From Flavobacterium collinsii (GTDB lineage Bacteria > Bacteroidota > Bacteroidia > Flavobacteriales > Flavobacteriaceae), in NCBI RefSeq assembly GCF_902804485.1, contig NZ_CADCST010000062.1, positions 1 to 64,000 on the forward strand: a DNA stretch of 64,000 nucleotides, in the 5' to 3' direction. Under the pieces are notes generated by a model. The model was not told the origin of the DNA. It saw only the letters and a program-made list of their open reading frames with translations, and did no database searches. The translations under genes and the position numbers were made by a program. Positions 53,341 to 61,322 of the stretch are shown piece after piece. Numbering within the stretch: position 1 is the stretch's first letter; each line of letters opens with the position of its first letter.

Positions 53341-54573
53341 ATGAAAATGAAATCGTTCTTAAAAAAGACAACATTTATGGCTTCTGCCGTTGTCTTGTTT
53401 GCTGCAGCTGCAACATCTTGCAGTTCAAAATCAGATGAAGTGGAAGTAGAAAGCGCACAACATTTTACAATAGCAAGCTGGACGCAGGACTTGCAGTATA
53501 TCGCATCGGTTCCTTCCTTAACAGACGGTTCGCTTACTTTTAAAGGAAAAGGTATTGAGGCCAACGGTTCTCGTTATATCTGGCACAAACAATATGTTTA
53601 TTTGATGAACCTTCCGCAGAAAAAATTCATTCAGTACGAAATGAGTAAAGACGGTAGTTTAAAAGAAAAAGGGGCTATACTTACAGACGGAGTGGTTCCA
53701 AATTATTTTCAGTCGTTGAATATTGTAGACGATAATACCATGTTAGTTTTAGGAGGACTGGATATGAATAATGGCACTGTGGGCTGGGCAAGAATTAAAC
53801 TAAGTGATTTTACGATAGAAGCAAAAGGAACAATGGCTGTACCTTACGACGCCGCTAAAAAAGGAGTTCAGTTTTCTGTTGGAAAAGCATTTGTAGACAA
53901 TGGAAAGCTTATTTTGGGAGGTTATTTTTATGATAACGAATCAAAAGCTTATATCGTTGACGGTGTAAGAGCTTTGGTTTATGATTATCCGGCAATGAAC
54001 AATTTAAAAGTAATTAAAACTACTGCAACTGCGGGTGGAGTAGGTTACGATTACTTAAATTCATTAGACAAAGACGAAGAAGGAAATCATTATTTTGTAG
54101 CTAGTGCCGGTAAATTCTGGACTGGTGTAGGCGGAAAATCAGGAGTTGTACGTATTAAAAAAGGTACAGCCGATTTTGATAAAGATTATTTTATTGATGT
54201 AACAACACCATTAGGCAAACAAGCCTGTTTGATGGGAATAAATTATGTGGGTAACGGAATTGCAATTGGTACCGTTCAGTACGAAGAGTTAATGACTTCG
54301 GTAAGAGACCGTTTAAAAAACGTAGGACAATTGGTTAGAATTGATTTGAAAAACAAAACAGTTTCGTTGATTAATACACCTTTAAGCCCGGTTTCAATGG
54401 TTCGTTCGCCATTGGTGTATAAAGGAAAGTATTACACAGCAATTAGCCCTATTGATGCTGTAGCTTCAATTTATGAAGTCGATCCTGCTACAGGAGCCTT
54501 CAAAAAAGGAACTACATTAGATGGTGGAGGTTCTGTTAGTGTTCAGTTGATAGCACCGCATCCAACAAAATAA
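53341..54573 (+). CDS. DUF4374 lipoprotein
   Basis: A 410-residue lipoprotein (lipobox AAATSC, Cys27) starting 19 nt after the receptor. The body has repeated beta-blade-like segments (for example YQYVYLMNLPQKKFIQYEMSKDG, TMLVLGGLDMNNG, KLILGGYFYDNE), consistent with a propeller. DUF4374 genes regularly follow TonB receptors of iron cassettes and are probably surface ligand-binding lipoproteins. Terminates at a strong hairpin. Confidence 0.88.
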   Translation: MKMKSFLKKTTFMASAVVLFAAAATSCSSKSDEVEVESAQHFTIASWTQDLQYIASVPSLTDGSLTFKGKGIEANGSRYIWHKQYVYLMNLPQKKFIQYEMSKDGSLKEKGAILTDGVVPNYFQSLNIVDDNTMLVLGGLDMNNGTVGWARIKLSDFTIEAKGTMAVPYDAAKKGVQFSVGKAFVDNGKLILGGYFYDNESKAYIVDGVRALVYDYPAMNNLKVIKTTATAGGVGYDYLNSLDKDEEGNHYFVASAGKFWTGVGGKSGVVRIKKGTADFDKDYFIDVTTPLGKQACLMGINYVGNGIAIGTVQYEELMTSVRDRLKNVGQLVRIDLKNKTVSLINTPLSPVSMVRSPLVYKGKYYTAISPIDAVASIYEVDPATGAFKKGTTLDGGGSVSVQLIAPHPTK

Positions 54574-54603
54574 TTACAACTCAAATCCCCAATTGAGTAA
54601 GAG

Positions 54604-54631
54604 TGGCCGGAAGCAATTCCGGCCATTTTTT
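54604..54631 (+). terminator. Terminator of the iron-uptake cassette
   Basis: TGGCCGGAA-GCAA-TTCCGGCCA stem followed by six T. GC-rich compared with surroundings. Confidence 0.85.
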
Positions 54632-54702
54632 GTTTTTAGATATGTTTGAATTGCTCCACCATTTCAATGATAACGAATAGAAGAAGTAATTTAACTCGTT
54701 TG

Positions 54703-54833
54703 TGTTATTTCGACCGGAGGGAGACCCGAGCGATAGCGAATCGGCGTAGCAAATCACAAGCGAAATTTGACAAAGATTAGGATTAATAGGAGCGGAGTTT
54801 CTAATGCGATTTCTCCCTCCGGTCGAAATGATA
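54703..54833. repeat. Inverted-repeat element related to that at 30161-30262
   Basis: Arms 54703-54724 (containing ATTTCGACCGGAGGGAGA) and 54812-54833 (TCTCCCTCCGGTCGAAAT) match, and the arm sequence is the same as the inner arm near 30170 apart from single changes. The spacer is different. No gene is present in 54574-54933. Confidence 0.8.
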
Positions 54834-54933
54834 ATGCGGTAAGATGTGTTTGTAAAAAACGTCACATTTAGAGGAGATTAATTCGCAAACCATATAAAAT
54901 GGTAACTTCGCAAGAACAAAAGCGACAATCGAA

Positions 54934-55404
54934 ATGAAACATCTATTCAGAGCAGCAGTAAAATGGACTTTAAAGCAAAAGCAGGAAGATTCAACTAAGA
55001 GGTTTTACAGCAAAAGCCACCAGATTCGGATTGAAGGAAAACCAATTTTAGATGTTTCGGCAGCCAAAGCTTTTAAGGGTGATCCTGAATTGTACAATCC
55101 CGAAGATTTGCTATTGAGCAGTTTGGTTTCCTGTCACATGATGTCGTATTTGTATGTATGCTCTCAAAACGGAATAGAAGTTCTCGAATATTCAGATGAG
55201 GCAGAAGCGACGCTTGAAGTTTCCCCAGACGGAAGCGGACGCTTTGTTTTGGCTCATTTAAACCCTAAAGTAAAAATTGCTAACGCTAATCAGATCGAAC
55301 TGGCGAATGCACTTCATACCAAAGCCAACCAATTGTGTTTTATTGCCAATTCCTGTAATTTCCCTATATTACATCACGGGAGTTGCGAGGTTCTTACCGT
55401 GTAA
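54934..55404 (+). CDS. OsmC-family peroxidase-like protein
   Basis: A 156-residue OsmC/Ohr-family protein. The two redox Cys are in SSLVSCHMMSYLYVC and LCFIANSCNFPI. Family members reduce organic hydroperoxides; this is the general OsmC branch (residues HSC-type spacing), not a clear OhrA. Stands alone and ends at a palindrome. Confidence 0.87.
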   Translation: MKHLFRAAVKWTLKQKQEDSTKRFYSKSHQIRIEGKPILDVSAAKAFKGDPELYNPEDLLLSSLVSCHMMSYLYVCSQNGIEVLEYSDEAEATLEVSPDGSGRFVLAHLNPKVKIANANQIELANALHTKANQLCFIANSCNFPILHHGSCEVLTV

Positions 55405-55435
55405 GTAATTAATAACGGCCTACTCCAAAAATTTG

Positions 55436-55457
55436 AAAAACTAAAGCTTTAGTTTTT
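55436..55457. terminator. 22-bp perfect palindrome, terminator-like
   Basis: AAAAACTAAAG and CTTTAGTTTTT directly abut. It lies 32 nt after the OsmC stop and would form a weak hairpin with flanking T-run. The rest of 55405-55640 shows no gene. Confidence 0.45.
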
Positions 55458-55646
55458 ACTTGCCGTTTCCGGACTACTTTATAAGTCAAATTTTTAATTT
55501 TAAACAGCATCATCATTTTTAGAAGCTTTCTCTAATTTGATTGATTCCTTATTGGTAGTTGCTTATAATCTCTCTTTTTTAGGCATTTTTGAGCTTCTGA
55601 AGAAGCAGTAATTTCAATTTTAAGGGTTAAAAAAGGGTGTGGTTTT

Positions 55647-55701
55647 ACCAGTTCTTACACAGAAAAACCAGTTATTACATAATACATACCACTTCTTACA
55701 T
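55647..55701 (+). promoter_or_regulatory. Three direct repeats ACCA(G/C)TTnTTACAn, 20 and 21 bp apart
   Basis: ACCAGTTCTTACAC (55647-55660), ACCAGTTATTACAT (55667-55680) and ACCACTTCTTACAT (55688-55701). They end 27 nt before the -7 box and lie on one face of the helix. This is the layout of binding sites for activators such as LytTR-type response regulators. Confidence 0.6.
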
Positions 55702-55728
55702 ACCAAAAATGTTACGTTTTTCACATTA

Positions 55729-55736
55729 TATCTTTG
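55729..55736 (+). promoter_or_regulatory. -7 box TATCTTTG
   Basis: TAnnTTTG match 71 nt before the ATG at 55807. No -33 TTTG at the proper distance, which fits an activator-dependent promoter. Confidence 0.55.
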
Positions 55737-55806
55737 TGCTCAAATAATGAATAAAAATAAGTTAGTAATCGTTTACAGGTATTCTTTTAAAACAAAAACA
55801 AAAACA

Positions 55807-57216
55807 ATGAAAAAGATTATAAGTTTAAGCCTCATTCTTATGGCTTTCGCCTCATGCTCTCATGAGGAAGAGAAATCAAGTGAAAATAAACCGGTTGTAG
55901 TTGAAGAAATTAAGGACAAAGATAAAGAGAAGGACACAAATATATTAAGCGGTTATTCTTCTTTTGAAGTAGATGTAAAAGGTACACCTTATTCTATTGA
56001 GGATGTCGTCAATACTAATAATATGGGGCATGGTAACCGACCGGATAATCATTATGGTTTTGGTACATACATAGATTTTGAAGTTAATGATAATAATACG
56101 GTAGATGTTTTTTGGAGAGATAAAAATGCTACAACAAATGCAGGCCGTAATATTACCAGAATATCACTCGATGGAAAAAATGTCTTAGAGAATATTGTTG
56201 TTCCTCCTATTTGCAATGTAAAGGATAGTAGATTTATTGGCTTTTTGAGTATCAAAAATGATAATGAATTTGTTATTGGACATTCTGAAAAAGTAAATGC
56301 CACAGATGCCGCAGACTCAGTTGCTGTATTCACGAAGTTTGATAAATTCGGAGCTGTTAAATTTAGAGCTGTTGCCTTTGGGTCAAAAGGAGCTTGTTAT
56401 AGTCCTGGACAGGCAAGTACCAATGTGATGGCCTATAATAAACAAACAAATTCAATAGGAGTACATTTTGGATTTCTTAGTGGTGGACATCAGGCTGGCT
56501 GGGTAAGTTTTATAGACAATGTCAAAGGGAATTTTTCGAAAGATAGTAAGGGGAATATGTTTGGTAGAACTTGGTATCTTTCTCATAATTTCGATCAGAG
56601 AATTATGGCTTCGGGAGATAAATTTTACACTTTAGGTCATGGAGATGCCGGTAATAATAGAGCATTAGCCGTAAAAATGTGGAATCAAACCGATGTTAAT
56701 CCTACAGTAGGAGTAAATGCCTTGAGGTTCTTTTCAATGGTAGGATATGGATCAGGGAATGAAACAGGTACAAAACTGGGCGATTTTATAGAATTGCCAA
56801 ATGGCAATGTGGCCATTACTTACTGTACACGTTATTCAAGAGCTGTTAATGATGATAAAAGAGATCTAAAAATTGTTATTGTAAAAGGCCTGCAAACCGG
56901 TAATCCAGAAATAGTAAAAGAGACATGGCTAACCCAAAACACTCAGGATATAGTAGGATGGGGAATGCAGCTTGCTTTGTACGGGGATAACAAAATTTTG
57001 GTAGGATGGAATCAATTCAATGGTACAACTCCTGTAGGATCTTATTTTACAGTTTGTGATTTTGATGGTAACGTAATTGCTAAAACAGAAGAATCTAAAG
57101 AAACGTTGTTTAATCATGGTCAATCTATGAAAATAACGAAAGATGGTAAAAAATTGGTGTTTGTTTCTGCCGGAAGCGGGAATAAACTGAAAATAAATAC
57201 AATTAATATCAAATAA
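55807..57216 (+). CDS. Lipoprotein with beta-propeller-like body
   Basis: About 469 residues from ATG 55807; the open frame runs 56 codons further upstream but covers the promoter, and MKKIISLSLILMAFASC gives a proper lipobox (Cys17). A Lys/Glu-rich linker (ENKPVVVEEIKDKDKEKDT) leads to a body of repeated strands, for example NDNEFVIGHSEKVNATD, GDKFYTLGHGDAGNNRALAV and NGNVAITYCTRYS. Function unknown; surface exposure likely. Its promoter has the unusual triple repeat. Confidence 0.8.
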   Translation: MKKIISLSLILMAFASCSHEEEKSSENKPVVVEEIKDKDKEKDTNILSGYSSFEVDVKGTPYSIEDVVNTNNMGHGNRPDNHYGFGTYIDFEVNDNNTVDVFWRDKNATTNAGRNITRISLDGKNVLENIVVPPICNVKDSRFIGFLSIKNDNEFVIGHSEKVNATDAADSVAVFTKFDKFGAVKFRAVAFGSKGACYSPGQASTNVMAYNKQTNSIGVHFGFLSGGHQAGWVSFIDNVKGNFSKDSKGNMFGRTWYLSHNFDQRIMASGDKFYTLGHGDAGNNRALAVKMWNQTDVNPTVGVNALRFFSMVGYGSGNETGTKLGDFIELPNGNVAITYCTRYSRAVNDDKRDLKIVIVKGLQTGNPEIVKETWLTQNTQDIVGWGMQLALYGDNKILVGWNQFNGTTPVGSYFTVCDFDGNVIAKTEESKETLFNHGQSMKITKDGKKLVFVSAGSGNKLKINTINIK

Positions 57217-57322
57217 AAGTATCAGACTTTTTAACCCTGCAGTTGATGGTTTTTTTGTTTACGAATCAGGATTTCCAAATCGTTCATAATTGATTTTTTT
57301 TAAATAGTTTTTAAGTAGGAAG

Positions 57323-57352
57323 AAGCGCTGCAAATTTTGCAGCGCTTTTTTT
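57323..57352 (+). terminator. Terminator hairpin AAGCGCTGCAAA/TTTGCAGCGCTT
   Basis: A 12-bp stem with a T-run, about 107 nt downstream of the lipoprotein gene. Similar hairpins (AGCGCT/AGCGCT words) are at 58521 and 61261. Confidence 0.75.
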
Positions 57353-57361
57353 ATAACAATG

Positions 57362-57412
57362 TCATGGATTCAGGATTTGAACACAGGCTTTTTCGATTTC
57401 CTGATCGATGGA
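57362..57412 (-). pseudogene. Decayed 3' end of a 93-residue gene paralogue
   Basis: The minus-strand frame ends IDQEIEKACVQILNP then TGA, closely matching the last residues KEIEKASIEMLNPN of the intact gene at 57645-57926. No upstream part is preserved. Directly followed in plus coordinates by the repeated spacer starting at about 57413. Confidence 0.6.
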
Positions 57413-57644
57413 GGTTTCTGCGTTCCTTGCGTAAACCTTTGCGGTCTTTGCGGTTAAAAAAGCACACGAATTGTACGGATTCGTTTCACGAAAACGCAGA
57501 TTTACAAGGATTTTTTATATTATTTGTCTGAAGATAATTTTTATTCTTAATGTTGTAAGTTCTTTTTATATGTCCCTTAGAAATCCGTTTTTATGCGTGT
57601 TTTCGCAAAGCGAATCTGTGTAATCCGCGTTCCTTTTTTAAGTG
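57413..57644. repeat. Repeated spacer block, copy 1
   Basis: Begins GTTTCTGCGTTCCTTGCG, continues with TTTGCGG/GGTTAAAA words, TTGTACGGATTCG and ends with TTTTCGCAAAGCGAATCTG and CCGCGTTCC before the stop of the intact gene. A diverged copy is at 60979-61175. Confidence 0.75.
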
Positions 57645-57926
57645 CTAATTTGGGTTCAACATTTCGATGCTGGCTTTTTCGATTTCTTTATCAGTAAAAG
57701 TACCTAAGGCTTTTGCGAGCATTTTGCTGGTTTTTATGCAACTGATCATTTTGGTTCGCAGATCGAGATCGTCTCCAATTTCGGTTTTGAGGATCTCTTC
57801 GAAAATCTCGGTTAAATAAGCGGGTTGGTCTCTAAATTCTCCTTCCATCCAGAGTGTCGATAAAAACTGAGCTACAGCAGCTATTACGTTATTTTGATCT
57901 TTAGGGCTTTGATTTTCTTTTGACAT
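57645..57926 (-). CDS. Conserved 93-residue helical protein, unknown
   Basis: A 93-residue acidic, helical protein with no signal. Segments FLSTLWMEGEFRDQPAYLTEIFEEILKTE and KTSKMLAKALGTFTDKEIEKASIEML are strongly helical. No family recognised. Divergent from an XRE regulator. Decayed copies of its 3' end flank it on the left and at 61176, suggesting local duplication and loss. Confidence 0.6.
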   Translation of the reverse strand: MSKENQSPKDQNNVIAAVAQFLSTLWMEGEFRDQPAYLTEIFEEILKTEIGDDLDLRTKMISCIKTSKMLAKALGTFTDKEIEKASIEMLNPN

Positions 57927-58082
57927 GGCGTTTAGTTTATGATTATTAATTATACGAAAAAACGTACTTTTGTTTAGCCCGCAATTAAGCGATAGATAGC
58001 ATGGTATCGAAAAAAGTAAGATTGTAAACTACTAAGCAAAGCTTGTGTTTCACAATCTCCATAAATTCTCAACAATTTTAAA

Positions 58083-58090
58083 TATCTTTG
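58083..58090 (+). promoter_or_regulatory. -7 box TATCTTTG before XRE gene
   Basis: TAnnTTTG match ending only 4 nt before the ATG at 58095, predicting a nearly leaderless transcript. Confidence 0.45.
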
Positions 58091-58094
58091 AACT

Positions 58095-58490
58095 ATGAGC
58101 ACAGCAACAAAACCAAAACATATCGGCAGAAACATTAGCCGAATCAGAGAACTGAGGGGTATGAAACAAGAAGCTTTAGCAATTGCTATTGGCGTAAGCC
58201 AGCAATCGGTTTCAAATATTGAAGGAAGCGAAATGGTTGATGAGGAGAAATTGGCTAAAATTGCTGATGTATTAGGTGTGTCGGCAGAAGCCATTAAAAA
58301 TTATAGTGATGAAGTGGTACTAAACAATATCCAAAATAACTATGAAGGATCTACAATCCATAGCGGACCAACAGTAAATCATAATTGTAACTTCAACCCA
58401 CTGGACAAAGTTGTAGAACTGTACGAACGTTTGGTTCTGGCTGAAAAAGAGAAAGTAGAATATTTAGAAAAATTATTGAAAGGGAAGTAA
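58095..58490 (+). CDS. XRE-family helix-turn-helix regulator
   Basis: A 131-residue regulator. Residues 11-68 form the HTH (ISRIRELRGMKQEALAIAIGVSQQSVSNIEGSEMVDEEKLAKIADVLGV). A middle linker contains NNIQNNYEGSTIHSGPTVNHN, then a C-terminal coiled-coil of about 30 residues (DKVVELYERLVLAEKEKVEYLEKLLKGK) probably dimerises it. Target unknown. Confidence 0.88.
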   Translation: MSTATKPKHIGRNISRIRELRGMKQEALAIAIGVSQQSVSNIEGSEMVDEEKLAKIADVLGVSAEAIKNYSDEVVLNNIQNNYEGSTIHSGPTVNHNCNFNPLDKVVELYERLVLAEKEKVEYLEKLLKGK

Positions 58491-58520
58491 TTCTTTTTGT
58501 AAAAAAATAGAAATTAAAAG

Positions 58521-58549
58521 AAGCGCTACAGATTTTGCAGCGCTTTTTC
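58521..58549. terminator. Terminator between convergent XRE and DyP genes
   Basis: AAGCGCTACA and TGCAGCGCTT pair (one mismatch) across 5 nt, then TTT. Same words as the hairpin at 57323. Confidence 0.65.
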
Positions 58550-58613
58550 TATTTCAAAAAAGAAGTAAATTCCTAACTTCTTAACCATATCTAGAGGAAT
58601 TCTCGATCTTATA

Positions 58614-60125
58614 CTACACCGGAATTTTCCCTTCTGAGATGAATTTTAAACCTGAAATACTAGGTAAAAACAAATACAAACTACCATCTGTACGCACAAA
58701 ACGTGTCAGGTTTGGGGTTTCTATATAAGTTCCCTTTTTATTATAAGCAAAAATAGAATTGTCCGGACTAGTATCTTCGACCTGTGGACCAAAAATTGGA
58801 TCAACTCCACTACGATTGGGTGATGTATCCGGATTTCTAAAACTTCCCCGCTCCAACCAGGCTTTGGTAACAAAACGAAACTGAAAATCAAGAACAGCTC
58901 CAATAAACAGTCCAACTAATCCTCGTTGTATGCCGGGTTTTTCGGCAGGATCATACACGGGACCGTAAGGCGATGCCCGCCTTAGAATTCGATGGTTTTC
59001 GGCATTATCATCATTGTCGGTTACGTTTATGTCATCACGTGGGTTTGCTCTCCGTATGTGTGCTGCATAAGGACATTTTAAAGCCAGTTCATCACTGCTT
59101 TGATCGCCTTGCTGATTTGGACTTGCCTTTAAGTAATTAAAGTTGGTAAAATTGAAGTTTTTGGTACTGGGTTCTCCCAGACTTTTATCTTCTTTATTGG
59201 GAGATACAACAAGAGGTGTACCGTCGCGCCAGCGTCCGCAAATCTTTGCAGCCATTAATTCGGGTGAAGTTTCACTGTTGGAATGAATGAAAGCATTAAA
59301 CTTGGCTTCGTCCTGATACAACAATCTAAAAGCCGCAAAAGTGCCATTTACTAATAGGGTATGGGCATTATAATCCTTTGCTTTCTTACTTATTACAAAG
59401 CGATCCAAAGGTACTTTTGGTCGGTCGTCGATACTGCTTATGCCCATTAATTTTAGCATTTTGGGCTTGTTCCACAAAATATCATCAATACGTGGCTGAG
59501 ACAAACTGTCGCGATATCCAAAATGTACATAATCTGAGTTTCCGTCGACGGTTATAGGATCTGAATCCTGATAATATGCCGGAACTACAGCTGGTCCTGA
59601 AGGCATTTGGGCTACCATACCTAACAAATCCGAATAGTATTTTTCTCTGTTTTCAGGTGTTAAGGTAAAAAGTGTCAATTGAATATGAAGCTCACTGCCA
59701 TCTGTACTTGGTGCTTCTTTTGCAATCCACCCTCCGTTTTTCCACCAGTTTGCAGGAGCACTCTCTCCGGTGTCACCCATTAGCACGGAATCATTTATTG
59801 CTCCTTTTTTAAAGGCTAGAAATACTTCGGCACTAGAATCATCCTTTACCGTTTTACTATTAACTTTACCTATGAGTTTTTCTAAACCGAAGTACGTAAA
59901 ACCAATATTAAGACAATAGTCCGGTTTTTGCATGTTTTCCCAAGGCTCTGCACTGGTGATCGACAAACCACCGGGAGCGGTTCCCGAAGCAAGATCTGCA
60001 CAAAATTGTTTTGCTCCGTCGGGATCTTTTATACTGAAAATAATATATCTGATGTGAGGAAAATTATAACCTCGTAATATTAGTCCCTGTATATCATTCA
60101 TCTCAATCTGATTGGAATTACTCAT
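58614..60125 (-). CDS. DyP-type heme peroxidase
   Basis: A 503-residue dye-decolourising peroxidase of the long (fungal-like, class C/D) form. The GXXDG motif reads GYRDS (203-207) with catalytic Asp206 kept and the last Gly changed to Ser. CPYAAHIRRANPRDD contains the proximal heme His356; RILRRASPYGP carries the distal Arg; VCGRWRDGTPL-like ICGRWRDGTPL precedes. No signal peptide or Tat motif is visible. It follows a partner gene by 30 nt. Confidence 0.87.
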   Translation of the reverse strand: MSNSNQIEMNDIQGLILRGYNFPHIRYIIFSIKDPDGAKQFCADLASGTAPGGLSITSAEPWENMQKPDYCLNIGFTYFGLEKLIGKVNSKTVKDDSSAEVFLAFKKGAINDSVLMGDTGESAPANWWKNGGWIAKEAPSTDGSELHIQLTLFTLTPENREKYYSDLLGMVAQMPSGPAVVPAYYQDSDPITVDGNSDYVHFGYRDSLSQPRIDDILWNKPKMLKLMGISSIDDRPKVPLDRFVISKKAKDYNAHTLLVNGTFAAFRLLYQDEAKFNAFIHSNSETSPELMAAKICGRWRDGTPLVVSPNKEDKSLGEPSTKNFNFTNFNYLKASPNQQGDQSSDELALKCPYAAHIRRANPRDDINVTDNDDNAENHRILRRASPYGPVYDPAEKPGIQRGLVGLFIGAVLDFQFRFVTKAWLERGSFRNPDTSPNRSGVDPIFGPQVEDTSPDNSIFAYNKKGTYIETPNLTRFVRTDGSLYLFLPSISGLKFISEGKIPV

Positions 60126-60155
60126 CGATTATCTTCATTAAGATTAGATTTAAAA

Positions 60156-60833
60156 CTATTCGCAATCCGGTTTTTGAGCTTTTGGGAAATTATAACTTAC
60201 CTGACCCGGAACTGCTGGCCATGTTTTATCGGCATTTGGATAGTTGTCGATAATTTTTGCTACGGTAAGTCCCGGAAAGTTGGTGCCAAAAATATATTTC
60301 CCATCTTTATCGCCTGCAGAAAAAACAGGATCCCCAAAATTATAACGCATCAACAAGCAGTAAAATGCATTAGCATTTTTAACCACTCCACCTCTGTCTT
60401 TGTGTCTTATAAATTTTGCCGATGTTGGTCCATCCGGATCCACACCCGGAATTCCTTCTTCGTCCATAAGATGTAACAAGAAGTTTAAACCTTTCACAAC
60501 CTGCTCTATCTTGAAGAACGCTCTGATATAATCATCAAATTGCCCGTCATAGATAGACATTACTACCAATACATCTTTTCCCGGATAAGACTGAAATCCC
60601 GGAACAGGTATCCCTGGAGTTGGAGCTCCGTCTGCTTGTGCATAAATAGTAAAATAATGTACTCCTGTTGTTTTACGGAGATCTCCAACCGGAGGTTCTG
60701 TAGTGGCAGCTTCTCTAATGCTTTGAGCAGCAAGTAATGCTTCGGGCAAAGCGCCTTTTTTTAAAGGAATAAACAAAAACAACAAATGCTGTTGATCTGC
60801 AATGGGTACTGTGATTACTGGGGGTGTTGACAT
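60156..60833 (-). CDS. Partner protein of the DyP peroxidase, unknown
   Basis: A 225-residue protein with no signal. The pattern VHYFTIYAQADG and DVLVVMSIYDGQFDDYIRAFF with a following long helix resembles a ferredoxin-like alpha+beta barrel, the fold that also makes up DyP halves, but no heme His is apparent. It is the first gene of a two-gene unit with the peroxidase. A substrate-handling or dimer role is a guess. Confidence 0.6.
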   Translation of the reverse strand: MSTPPVITVPIADQQHLLFLFIPLKKGALPEALLAAQSIREAATTEPPVGDLRKTTGVHYFTIYAQADGAPTPGIPVPGFQSYPGKDVLVVMSIYDGQFDDYIRAFFKIEQVVKGLNFLLHLMDEEGIPGVDPDGPTSAKFIRHKDRGGVVKNANAFYCLLMRYNFGDPVFSAGDKDGKYIFGTNFPGLTVAKIIDNYPNADKTWPAVPGQVSYNFPKAQKPDCE

Positions 60834-60978
60834 GGTTTAATTGTTTATTGGATTGCCCTACTCTGTTAAGGCTTTTCGGGAGACGCCTCTTAATTGCTTA
60901 AGCAAGACGAATTTATGGATACTAAAAACAACTCATCCAAGTACTTATACCTGATTTAGGCGAAAAAATAGCACTTAA

Positions 60979-61175
60979 CGTTCCTTGCGTCTACCTTTGC
61001 GCCCTTTGTGGTTAAAAAGATAGTACTCGGATTGTACGGATTCGCTTTGCGAAAGCACGGATCAGCGCGGATTTTTTATTATTTGTTAGAGAATAATTTT
61101 TATTCCTGGTAAATCCGTTTTTATCAGCGTTTTCGCAAAGCGAATCTGCGTAATCCGCGTTCCTTTTTTGTAATG
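60979..61175. repeat. Repeated spacer block, copy 2
   Basis: Matches 57421-57635: GTTCCTTGCGTCTACCTTTGCG, GGTTAAAA, ATTGTACGGATTCG, TTTTCGCAAAGCGAATCTGCG and CCGCGTTCC recur in the same order, with a deletion of about 30 bp relative to the first copy. 60834-60978 shows no gene. Confidence 0.75.
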
Positions 61176-61211
61176 CTAATTTGGACACAGCATTTTGATA
61201 TTGGTTACCGA
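61176..61211 (-). pseudogene. Second decayed 3' end of the 93-residue gene
   Basis: The minus-strand frame ends TNIKMLCPN then TAG, comparable with ASIEMLNPN of the intact protein; position relative to the repeated block is the same as for the intact gene. Followed by another short copy of the block start (61214-61255). Confidence 0.5.
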
Positions 61212-61260
61212 TAAGATGTTTCTACGTTCCTCGCGTAAACTTTTGTGCTCTTTGTGGTTA

Positions 61261-61304
61261 AAATAAAGAAGCGCCACAATTTTCATCGCAGCGCTTCTTT
61301 ATTT
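61261..61304 (-). terminator. Terminator of the C1 peptidase gene
   Basis: AAATAAAGAAGCGC and GCGCTTCTTTATTT, exact 14-bp arms, 18 nt downstream of the stop at 61323; A- and T-rich flanks on either strand. Confidence 0.8.
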
Positions 61305-61322
61305 TTTTGAACTCTAAGGTAA

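Noticed and set aside
55647..55701. CRISPR array
   Set aside because: Repeats are only 14 bp with 6-7 bp spacers, three units, and sit in a promoter position.
55639..55806. N-terminal extension of the lipoprotein frame from 55639
   Set aside because: It covers the direct repeats and -7 box and would bury the lipoprotein signal; ATG 55807 is clearly better.
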